Positions 55,374 to 63,085 of a DNA stretch of 64,000 nucleotides are shown in pieces (the stretch's first letter is position 1; the number at the start of each line of letters is the position of its first letter). A model generated the notes under the pieces. That model was not told the DNA's origin. It searched no databases and saw nothing but the letters and a program-made list of their open reading frames with translations. The stretch comes from SAR86 cluster bacterium SAR86B (GTDB taxonomy: Bacteria > Pseudomonadota > Gammaproteobacteria > Magnimaribacterales > D2472), in assembly GCA_905181955.1 (NCBI GenBank), contig CAJJAC010000005.1, forward strand, positions 44,915 through 108,914. Direction: 5' to 3'. Position numbers and translations under genes: made by a program.

Positions 55374-56752
55374 TGTGTTCTACTCTTATTAGGTTTAATA
55401 ATTCCAAGATCAAAATCAGATACTGGTTTTGAAGATGGTTGGCTTCTATCAAACATTAGATTTCCATCAATAAAAACTTTTTGAGCAATTGCATAAACGC
55501 TAAATGGATTTTTATTCCATATAACCACATCAGCATTTTTACCTTCAACCAATGATCCGGTTGTATCTTCAATGCCAGCGGCTTTTGCTGGATTTGAAGT
55601 GATCCACTTCATAGCTCTAGCTTTTGAAATATCAAATCCAGCTCGATTACCTGCTGCCAATGCCTTTGCTGCTTCTTGATTCAGATGCTGAATACCAATA
55701 GCATCATCAGAGTGAACAACTGCACAGCCTGTTCCATTTCTAGCTTGATCAATGATAGCTATGTTTTCTTGAACCATGTCATAAGCTTCATGTTTAAAGC
55801 CCCACCAGTCTGCCCACATAGCGCCACAAATATTATTATCAGCAAGCAAGTCAGCAATTTTATATGCCTCAACGGCATGATGAAATGCAGTTATCTTATA
55901 ACCAAATTCTTTAGCTATATCTATCATCATTGCCATTTCTTCAGCTCTATAGCAATGGTTTTGAACTAAGATTTCTCCATTAAGAACTCCAGCCAATGTA
56001 TCTAATTCTAAGTCCCTAGTAGGGGGACTAACTATTTCTTTAGCTTCGTCTGATTTAGATTCATATGAATTCATATTTTCGCGATACTTTGCTGCCTTGA
56101 TCCAAGCTTTTCTGTAACCAGCAATATTACCCATCCTGGTTGATGGAGCTTGTTTTCTACTTCCATAAACTCTTTTAGGATTTTCCCCGCAAGCCATTTT
56201 TAAAGAATGAGGCGCTTCGGGAAACTTCATCCCTTGAATGGTATTACTTTGAATATTTTTAAATGTAGTTCCTCTGCCGCCGATTAAATTTGCAGAACCA
56301 GGTAGGACATGAAAAGTTGTTATTCCGCCTTGAAGTGCTAAAGAGAATTGAGGATCCTGTGTCCAGACTGAATGTTCAGCCCAAACATCTGCTGTTACAG
56401 GGCTTGTAGATTCATTTCCATCAGAACTAGTTTTCACCCCAGGTGCTGAATAAACACCCATGTGAGAATGTAGATCAATAATTCCTGGAGTTACCCACAT
56501 ACCCGAAAGGTCATAGATAGCTACATTTTCTATGTCCGAATCAAGGTCGGGCCCTATAGATTTAATTTTTCCATCTTGAATGAGTAAATCATAATCAATA
56601 AATTCATTGCCTTCACCATCATAGATGTTTGCATTTTTTAATAATGATGTTGCTGAGGGCTCAGCTATATAAGTTGAATCAAATGGAGCGGCTTCAATGG
56701 TAATACAAAAAAGAAGGGCGCCAAGAGTAAAAATTTTATTATTTATTTTCAT
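55370..56752 (-). CDS. Periplasmic amidohydrolase, catalytically complete
   Basis: This exported metal hydrolase (460 aa, signal peptide about 1-21) belongs to the imidazolonepropionase-like/dihydroorotase superfamily. It shows WVTPGIIDLHSHMGVYSAPG with the H-x-H zinc pair, EILVQNHCYRAEEM, ITAFHHAVEAYK and VVHSDDAIGIQHLNQE with the catalytic Asp. The end SLVEGKNADVVIWNKNPF is the C-terminal sandwich. The substrate may be a cyclic or linear amide or a dipeptide. The next gene is its degenerate paralogue, overlapping by 4 bases. Confidence 0.88.
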   Translation of the reverse strand: MKINNKIFTLGALLFCITIEAAPFDSTYIAEPSATSLLKNANIYDGEGNEFIDYDLLIQDGKIKSIGPDLDSDIENVAIYDLSGMWVTPGIIDLHSHMGVYSAPGVKTSSDGNESTSPVTADVWAEHSVWTQDPQFSLALQGGITTFHVLPGSANLIGGRGTTFKNIQSNTIQGMKFPEAPHSLKMACGENPKRVYGSRKQAPSTRMGNIAGYRKAWIKAAKYRENMNSYESKSDEAKEIVSPPTRDLELDTLAGVLNGEILVQNHCYRAEEMAMMIDIAKEFGYKITAFHHAVEAYKIADLLADNNICGAMWADWWGFKHEAYDMVQENIAIIDQARNGTGCAVVHSDDAIGIQHLNQEAAKALAAGNRAGFDISKARAMKWITSNPAKAAGIEDTTGSLVEGKNADVVIWNKNPFSVYAIAQKVFIDGNLMFDRSQPSSKPVSDFDLGIIKPNKSRTQ

Positions 56753-56797
56753 GCTGATTAAATTAACATATTCAACTCATACCTTTCAATATCAATC

Positions 56798-57571
56798 TTA
56801 TAAATTTAAATGATGACCGCCATCAAGAATCAAAAGCTGGCCTGTTGCATTTTTATTAAGCTCAGTAAAAGCCATAATAGATTCAGCAATGCTAGTAGGA
56901 CTAGCTACTGATTTTAGAGGAACTGTGGATTCAAGATGACCTTTGGCAGAGTTATAAGTCTCTTCACCAAGTCCATTTTTTAGCCATTCACCTTCTATAA
57001 AACCTGGGCATACAGCATTAACTCTTATTGGGCCTAAGTTTCTTGCCATTGAAATGGTCATAGTGTTTAAAGCCCCCTTTGATACCGCATAAGCCATAGA
57101 GCTACCTATACCCTTAATACCAGCTATAGAGGATACATTGGTAATACTGGGATTAGAGCTTTGCATTAAATACTTTTTTGCAGCTTTCACCATTTGAAAT
57201 GGACCTATTAAATTGACTGCATATATTTTTTGGAAGTCATCTGCATTAAGTTGATCTAGGTCTGAATGATCCCATGCAAATTTGCTAGTGCCTGCATTGT
57301 TAATCAATGCATCAATTCGCCCCCACTTATTAATGGTTTGATTGATAGTATCTTTACAATCAGCATCCTTTGAAACATCTGCTTGAATTGCTAAAGCCTC
57401 AACATTATGCTCTTCACAGGCACTTGCAATTTCATTAGCTTCTTTAATAGTACTGGAGCATGTAATAGTAATGTTCCATCCTCTTGATGCTAATAATAAT
57501 GCAGTTGCAGCCCCAACGCCTCGACTAGCTCCAGTGATTACTGCAACCGGTTTTTGTGACACATTATCCAT
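56798..57571 (-). CDS. SDR-family oxidoreductase
   Basis: This classical short-chain dehydrogenase (257 aa) has the cofactor motif VITGASRGVGAATALLLASRG, DALINNAGTSKF, the catalytic Ser (ITNVSSIAGI) and Tyr-x3-Lys (AYAVSKGAL). PGFIEGEWLKNG follows. The substrate is not readable; it sits 3 bases after a serine hydrolase in the catabolic run. Confidence 0.86.
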   Translation of the reverse strand: MDNVSQKPVAVITGASRGVGAATALLLASRGWNITITCSSTIKEANEIASACEEHNVEALAIQADVSKDADCKDTINQTINKWGRIDALINNAGTSKFAWDHSDLDQLNADDFQKIYAVNLIGPFQMVKAAKKYLMQSSNPSITNVSSIAGIKGIGSSMAYAVSKGALNTMTISMARNLGPIRVNAVCPGFIEGEWLKNGLGEETYNSAKGHLESTVPLKSVASPTSIAESIMAFTELNKNATGQLLILDGGHHLNL

Positions 57572-57574
57572 AGT

Positions 57575-58783
57575 TTATAAATCAGAATTTGTAGCTTTAG
57601 CTATAGCTCTAAACATAGCTATATGAGCAGCTTTTGAATATTCTTTTTCAGCTGTAAACCTATGATTTGAGGAAGTTTTTGTTATAACTACATTACTAAC
57701 AGGGTCAACATATATATATTGGTTATAGACGCCAGCAGCAGTGAAATCTGTATCAGGAAAACCAGGAACCCACCATTGATATCCATAGCCCCAATCATTG
57801 GATGAAAGGTCTCCAGCATTTGGTTTTAAATGCGCCGCATCCATAACATGTGAAGCATTAACCCAATCGCTAGGAACAACTTGTTCATCTTCCCATTTAC
57901 CATTATTTAAATATAAAAGGCCAAATTTTGCATAATCTCTCAAAGTTGCATTTAATCCACCTAAAGCCATATCCACATCTTCGTTATCAGATAAATAATA
58001 GGCTTCATCTTCCATACCTATTTTTTCCCAAATATTTTTTTGGAGATATTCTCTTAAAGGCATGCCTGTAACTTCTATAAGTAAGAAACCTAGCATTTGA
58101 GAATCAATACTTACATAGTGATTATAAGTGCCTTGCTCTTTGTGATTAGTCAGCGTCTTAGCAAAATCTCTAAATGATGTCCCCAATGCAACAGCTCTTC
58201 CAAATTTATTTATATCTGAATTTGGATCAGCATAATCCTCATTAAATAAAACTCCAGAAGACATCTGAAGAATATTTTTTATCTTTATACCCTCATAACC
58301 TGTTCCCTTAAAATCAGGGAGATACTTAGTGATAGGATCATTGATGTCATCTATTAATCCATCATTCAAAGCAATCCCAACGAGCGCAGACAAGAATGAT
58401 TTAGCAACAGACCATGATATATGTTTTGATGTTGAAGTATTACCATTAAAATAATCCTCAAAGACAACCTTATTATCTTTAATTATCAAAAGACCATCAG
58501 TTCTAAAATGCTTTAAAGCTTCCTCTAAGTTTTGATCTTTTCCCTCAAATGCATAGGTTTCAGGAAGCGCAAATAAGTCATTAGATCGCGGTAGGGCTTT
58601 TGCCTTACTGGATGCTTTCATTGGTTCAGAGGTCACAAACAATTCACCCATATGAGTGAAATTATATGCAATCTTATCTTCATCATATAGATGCGTTATT
58701 TTATAAACTCTTAAGGCGCCTGGACCATAAATAAAAGCAATAATGGCGATGATGAGTAACAGAATAATTGAAATAGTTTTCAT
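57575..58783 (-). CDS. Class C beta-lactamase-like serine hydrolase
   Basis: This penicillin-recognising serine hydrolase (402 aa) of the AmpC/EstB/NylB group is anchored by an N-terminal membrane segment (about 2-20). The active-site Ser and Lys are in WSVAKSFLSA (S-x-x-K), the Tyr in GTYNHYVSIDSQML and the KTG-like box in FTAAGVYNQYIYVDP. Members include esterases and the 6-aminohexanoate-dimer hydrolase, so amide or ester cleavage in the periplasm is likely, not antibiotic resistance. It fits the amidohydrolases downstream. Confidence 0.87.
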   Translation of the reverse strand: MKTISIILLLIIAIIAFIYGPGALRVYKITHLYDEDKIAYNFTHMGELFVTSEPMKASSKAKALPRSNDLFALPETYAFEGKDQNLEEALKHFRTDGLLIIKDNKVVFEDYFNGNTSTSKHISWSVAKSFLSALVGIALNDGLIDDINDPITKYLPDFKGTGYEGIKIKNILQMSSGVLFNEDYADPNSDINKFGRAVALGTSFRDFAKTLTNHKEQGTYNHYVSIDSQMLGFLLIEVTGMPLREYLQKNIWEKIGMEDEAYYLSDNEDVDMALGGLNATLRDYAKFGLLYLNNGKWEDEQVVPSDWVNASHVMDAAHLKPNAGDLSSNDWGYGYQWWVPGFPDTDFTAAGVYNQYIYVDPVSNVVITKTSSNHRFTAEKEYSKAAHIAMFRAIAKATNSDL

Positions 58784-58845
58784 AAGTCTCCTTGATTTTA
58801 TATATTTATTTTATTAAATATAATTTTGTTATAGCTCGTTAATTT

Positions 58846-59403
58846 TTATTCCCATATCTGAACATAATCCTCTAGATCATGAATTGGAATAGTTTTATTT
58901 TTTCCAGTAGTTGTTCCGGTGTATATATATCCAATAACCTGAGCAGAAGACTCAAGCTCTAGACGTTTTGAAATAAGCTCATTAAATGCAAAATTTCCTG
59001 TTCTCCATATAGCTCCATAGCCCATTGCATTAAGTGATAAAAGTATATTTTGTCCAGCACATCCAGTTGAGATAATTTGCTCAACAGCTGGCACTTTAGG
59101 GTGCTCTTTTGGATTTGAAATTAGAACGATTATCATTGGCGCCCGGAAGGGTGCCTCGGTATATTTTGTAATCTGTATATCAGTTAATTCTTTATTCAAT
59201 TCTCTGGCAGTTTCTATAAATATTTTTGATAATTTGTTTCTGCCATCACCAGTAATTTGAATAAATTGCGAAGGCCTAAGCCAAGCATGATCAGGTGCTC
59301 TCAAAGCAGCCTCAAAGACTGTTTTCATTTCATCAACAGAAGGGCAAGGATCGCATAATTCTCTTGCTGAGTTTCTGGTTGTAATATTTTTTAAAGCATC
59401 CAT
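58846..59403 (-). CDS. Nitroreductase, YdjA type
   Basis: This flavoprotein (185 aa) belongs to the nitroreductase superfamily, with ITTRNSARELCDPCPS at the start, LRAPDHAWLRPSQFIQI, and AGQNILLSLNAMGYGAIWRTG. The short length and the RAPDHAWLRPW-like motif point to the YdjA subgroup, whose physiological substrate is not settled. It begins 3 bases after the GPH symporter. Confidence 0.88.
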   Translation of the reverse strand: MDALKNITTRNSARELCDPCPSVDEMKTVFEAALRAPDHAWLRPSQFIQITGDGRNKLSKIFIETARELNKELTDIQITKYTEAPFRAPMIIVLISNPKEHPKVPAVEQIISTGCAGQNILLSLNAMGYGAIWRTGNFAFNELISKRLELESSAQVIGYIYTGTTTGKNKTIPIHDLEDYVQIWE

Positions 59404-59406
59404 TCG

Positions 59407-60834
59407 CTAAGAATTATATAACTTTTTTTGGTTAAGGTTATCTCTAATATCTGCATGATATTTTCTAGTAATTTTGTAACCTGAATAAAAGAATGCTGCT
59501 ATTAAACCCCAAACCATTGCAAAAGGACCATCTAGTAGACCTAAATTAAAAAGCATTGATTCAGTAATCTCTTCTCCACTACCATAGGTTGGAAAATTAA
59601 TAACATCTAGAGCAATTCCAGCAACCATAGCTCCAAGACCACTAGAAGCCTTAGCGAAGAAAGATCTTGCAGAATAGAATATGCCTTCTTGACGATATCC
59701 TGTTAATAGTTCGTGTTCATCACAAACATCAGCCAAAGCAGACATGACACTAATGTTAAGTATGGAGCCAGCTGTAGCAGAAACTGAGCCTAGAATAATT
59801 ATAAAAATAACTAAATCCCAAGAAGCGGCATCAGGAGCTAATCCAAACAAACTAAGAATGACTGCTAGCGACCAAAAGAAGCTTAAAACTATTGCTGATA
59901 TAACAATAATTACTGGCTTTTCAAACAACATATGAAGTCTGGCAGTAATTAAAAAACCTATAGCATAGCCAAAAACATTAGTAAGAATTAACCAACCAGT
60001 TTGAATGGGGCTTAATTTCCAATAAAAGGTATACATATAAAGTCCAAGACCTTCATGAGTTCCTATAAGTATTGAAAGAAAAAATATACCTAAAAGAAGC
60101 TGAAGATAATTTTTATTTTTTAAAACTCTGGCAATATCTTTAAAGAATCTTGATAAGTTATTTTTACTTTTTCTTTCTTTGGGTTGCTTAAGATTTGGTA
60201 TTTGATCTTGTGTAAAATATGCAGAACTCGTCAAAGCAATACCAACTAAAATACAGCTAAAAGTTACTATAGGTGGATAAGCATCTCTAGATAATTGACC
60301 TAACTCAAAACCATCTATGTTTGGAAAGATAAAAAACCAAACATACACATGCATAATAATGACGCCTGTATAAGACAAGACATTGTTAAAACTCATTATT
60401 TTAGATCTTTCAATATAATCATCAGAAAGTTCTGCACCTAAAGCTAAATGAGGAATGGTGAAAAGTGTGATGCTTAGTTTTAATAAAATTGTAAAACAAG
60501 CAAACCATGCAAATATTGCATACTGACTCATATCTTCTGGAGGTGTAAATATAAAATATATACATGCCATGACCGGAAGAGGTGCTGCAAACATAAACGG
60601 ATGCCTTCTTCCCAGCCTTGAACGAAAATTGTCTGATATTGATCCAACTAATGGATCGGAAATGGCATCAAATATAACTGCTATAAAAATAGCCAATCCA
60701 GTCAAGATGCCTGATAGGCCTATAACTTGGTTGTAAAAAAAGAATGCCAGTGTAGCCAACATCCATAAAACACTAGCCTCACCAATGGCACCAATTCCGT
60801 ATGATAATTTAGTGTTTAATTTAACTGCTGACAT
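59407..60834 (-). CDS. GPH-family cation symporter (MFS)
   Basis: This twelve-span carrier (475 aa) of the glycoside-pentoside-hexuronide family begins LNTKLSYGIGAIGEASVLWMLATLAFFFYNQVIG and has the family loop FDAISDPLVGSISDNFRSRLGRRHPFMF. Characterised members import sugars with Na+ or H+, but many marine ones are uncharacterised. It is first of the minus-strand catabolic run, so it probably imports the product of the exported hydrolases. Its promoter lies in 60835-60964. Confidence 0.88.
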   Translation of the reverse strand: MSAVKLNTKLSYGIGAIGEASVLWMLATLAFFFYNQVIGLSGILTGLAIFIAVIFDAISDPLVGSISDNFRSRLGRRHPFMFAAPLPVMACIYFIFTPPEDMSQYAIFAWFACFTILLKLSITLFTIPHLALGAELSDDYIERSKIMSFNNVLSYTGVIIMHVYVWFFIFPNIDGFELGQLSRDAYPPIVTFSCILVGIALTSSAYFTQDQIPNLKQPKERKSKNNLSRFFKDIARVLKNKNYLQLLLGIFFLSILIGTHEGLGLYMYTFYWKLSPIQTGWLILTNVFGYAIGFLITARLHMLFEKPVIIVISAIVLSFFWSLAVILSLFGLAPDAASWDLVIFIIILGSVSATAGSILNISVMSALADVCDEHELLTGYRQEGIFYSARSFFAKASSGLGAMVAGIALDVINFPTYGSGEEITESMLFNLGLLDGPFAMVWGLIAAFFYSGYKITRKYHADIRDNLNQKKLYNS

Positions 60835-60964
60835 AGTAATAAAATATCATGCTAGATTGTTTGGGTTAAGTCTAACAAGTGACTAATATTTTTTTTTCAA
60901 CATCTATTATTTATTAATCTAAAAATTATGTATTATTAGGTAAGTTAATAAATTTAAAAAAATT

Positions 60965-61147
60965 ATGTTGATACAAATAATTGGAATAGTGGTCTTAGTA
61001 ATCATTTCATATCTTATTGTTAAAAGACTCTCAAATACTGAGAAACCTCTTCCAAGTGAGACAGAATCTCTTGAGGAGAATTTAGTGTTCGAGGAGGAGA
61101 TGTCAGAGGATGAATTAAATGCAATTGATGAAAGCATCAATGATTAA
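60965..61147 (+). CDS. Small membrane protein with acidic tail
   Basis: This 60-residue protein of unknown function has one N-terminal membrane span (about 2-20) followed by KRLSNTEKP and a strongly acidic tail (more than a dozen Asp and Glu). The ribosome site is weak. It diverges from the GPH symporter and is followed after 16 bases by another small membrane protein. The span-plus-acidic-tail pattern supports a real gene. Confidence 0.55.
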   Translation: MLIQIIGIVVLVIISYLIVKRLSNTEKPLPSETESLEENLVFEEEMSEDELNAIDESIND

Positions 61148-61163
61148 ATTATAGGTCTATAAG

Positions 61164-61349
61164 ATGGAATTTATTAAAGCAATATTTATAAGCCTTTTAA
61201 TACTTGCAGTATCAGTTGGCATCATCCACTTTTTATTAAGAAAATTATTTAAAAATTATGATACCAAAGTAGTTTGGTTATGGCTCATATTTATAGTCAC
61301 TTGGATAGACTTAATTGGAGTCTATATGTCCTGGTGGCGTATTACCTGA
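61164..61349 (+). CDS. Small two-span membrane protein overlapping a BCCT gene
   Basis: This 61-residue protein of unknown function has a span at about 5-25, a basic loop (RKLFKNYDTK) and a second Trp-rich span (VVWLWLIFIVTWIDLIGVYMSWW). Its last 39 bases overlap the 3' end of the convergent BCCT gene. It is probably co-transcribed with the preceding small protein. Confidence 0.55.
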   Translation: MEFIKAIFISLLILAVSVGIIHFLLRKLFKNYDTKVVWLWLIFIVTWIDLIGVYMSWWRIT

Positions 61350-62825
61350 TTCTTTTAAATCTTTAAGTAAATTCATACAAGCAAAAACCATAATAAATGC
61401 AAAAGGTACTCCTGTAATAACTACAGAGGTCTGTAATGCAGTTAAGCCTCCAGCATAAAGAAGCACAGCAGCTACCACCCCCAGTAAAATTGCCCATGTC
61501 ACTCTAGATATCATTGGAGAATCATCATGGATGTCAGATTGGTCTTTGGATGAAAGCATGGATGCTACTAACGCACCTGAATCTGATGAAGTAACAAAAA
61601 AGGTAACAATCAGAACCAAGGAGATAATAGATAATGGTTGAGCAAATGGATATACATCATACAAAGTAAATAATGCAACAGGCATATTGCTAGCAACAAT
61701 CTGACTTATATCACTAGTGTTATTAATAACCTGATAGATTGCAGCATTTCCAAAAACTCCCATCCAAATAAAGACTATTAAAGAAGGAACAAATAAAACA
61801 CCAACAATAAATTCCTTAATAGTTCTTCCGTAGGAAATTCTAGCAATAAATAAAGAAACAAAAGGAGCCCATGAAAACCACCATGTATAATAAAACAAAG
61901 TCCATCCATTTTGCCAAGAGCTAGTATTGTAAACCTCAGTCCATGTTGCTGACTGAAGTATGGTATTTAGGTAAGCGCCAAAATTTTGCACTAATGCATT
62001 AAGTATAAAAACCGTAGGACCAAATATAAAAACTAGTAGAAGCAACCCGATAGCAATAATCATATTAACCTGGGATAGCTTTTTAATTCCGGCATTAAGT
62101 CCAAGCGATACACTGGTTAATCCTAAAAGTGTTATAAAAATTATAATATAGACCTTGTTGGTAAAAGTTTCTTCAATTCCAAATATATGAGCCATGCCTG
62201 CACTTATTTGCACAGTCCCAAGACCAAGGGATGTAGTGACACCAAAAACGGTAGTTAAAATAGCTATAACATCAATTGCAACTGCAAGGGGTTTATTGGA
62301 CGCCACTTTTTCTCCAAGCAGAGAACTGACTCTAAACGGTAATTTCTTATTATAAGAGGCATAAGCAAAACATAAGCCTAATGAAGAATAGACAGCCCAC
62401 CCATGAAGACCCCAATGAAGATTAGCAAGGTTGATGGCTTTACTGGCATTAAAAGAATTATCGCCTTCTATCATTCCTGGAAACGAACTCATGTGCATCA
62501 AAGGTTCAGCAACACCGTAAAAGAGCAGGCCTATACCAAGGCCAGCACTAAAGAGCATAGCTATCCAGTTAACATAAGTATAAGAGGGGGTAGCATTAGG
62601 TCCACCAAGTCTAATATTTTTATATTTTGTAAATAATAGGTAGATAGTAAAAACAAGAAATCCATTAGCAAGAAGTATTATCATCCATCCAAGATAATCC
62701 GATAGAAATGACTGAATTTGTAAAAAGACAGTTTCAGAAACATCTGAATTAGTTGAAACAATTCCGGTGATTAAAAGAATAAGTGAAACGGATAAAAGGA
62801 ATCTAGATTTACTGATATTTTGCAT
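61311..62825 (-). CDS. BCCT-family betaine/choline/carnitine transporter
   Basis: This full-length carrier (504 aa) with about twelve spans takes up trimethylammonium or dimethylsulfonium osmolytes with Na+ or H+. The substrate regions are FSAGLGIGLLFYGVAEPLMHM, LHWGLHGWAVYSSLGLCFAY and WTLFYYTWWFSWAPFVSLFIARISYGRTI. The C-terminal tail is short, so osmosensing of the BetP type is unlikely. It diverges from a TonB receptor across 260 bases. Substrates such as glycine betaine or DMSP are inference from the family. Confidence 0.92.
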   Translation of the reverse strand: MQNISKSRFLLSVSLILLITGIVSTNSDVSETVFLQIQSFLSDYLGWMIILLANGFLVFTIYLLFTKYKNIRLGGPNATPSYTYVNWIAMLFSAGLGIGLLFYGVAEPLMHMSSFPGMIEGDNSFNASKAINLANLHWGLHGWAVYSSLGLCFAYASYNKKLPFRVSSLLGEKVASNKPLAVAIDVIAILTTVFGVTTSLGLGTVQISAGMAHIFGIEETFTNKVYIIIFITLLGLTSVSLGLNAGIKKLSQVNMIIAIGLLLLVFIFGPTVFILNALVQNFGAYLNTILQSATWTEVYNTSSWQNGWTLFYYTWWFSWAPFVSLFIARISYGRTIKEFIVGVLFVPSLIVFIWMGVFGNAAIYQVINNTSDISQIVASNMPVALFTLYDVYPFAQPLSIISLVLIVTFFVTSSDSGALVASMLSSKDQSDIHDDSPMISRVTWAILLGVVAAVLLYAGGLTALQTSVVITGVPFAFIMVFACMNLLKDLKESGNTPPGHIDSN

Positions 62826-62926
62826 TTTTAAATTATTTAATTTTTTGAGTGATACAACTATAACGAATTTATAGAAAATTAGAAAAACTTTCTATTCTTG
62901 ATAAAAGGACGAATGTCGCCAAAAAC

Positions 62927-62954
62927 TTGATATATATATCTCCAATGTTATAGT
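62927..62954 (+). promoter_or_regulatory. Candidate sigma-70 promoter of the last TonB receptor
   Basis: TTGATA (62927-62932) and TATAGT (62949-62954) are 16 bases apart. Start would be near 62961, giving a leader of about 125 bases. Confidence 0.5.
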
Positions 62955-62957
62955 CGA

Positions 62958-63085
62958 CCAAGACTAATTTAATGAAATTGCTGGTCTTTAAACAAGCTAA
63001 ACTTCCCATATGGGTATCTAGGGCAACCTAGATTTAAAAAGTCGAACTTATTTATTATTAGTAGTTTCCATAAAAGGGAGCCGAT
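62958..63085 (+). promoter_or_regulatory. Structured 5' leader of the TonB receptor
   Basis: Several stems fall in succession. AAGAC (62960-62964) pairs with GTCTT (62984-62988), enclosing AATTT/AAATT around loop AATG. CCCATATGGG lies at 63005-63014. TCTAGG, tetraloop GCAA, CCTAGA lie at 63017-63032. AAAAGGGAG before the ATG at 63086 is the ribosome site. It matches no riboswitch consensus I know. It may be a regulatory RNA element or a protein site. Confidence 0.45.

Noticed and set aside
57575..58783. Antibiotic-resistance beta-lactamase
   Set aside because: Sequence fits the esterase/NylB side of class C, with a membrane anchor and a catabolic context; no ampR-like neighbour.
62826..63085. 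TPP, cobalamin, SAM or glutamine riboswitch
   Set aside because: None of the known conserved boxes of these classes was found in the leader.
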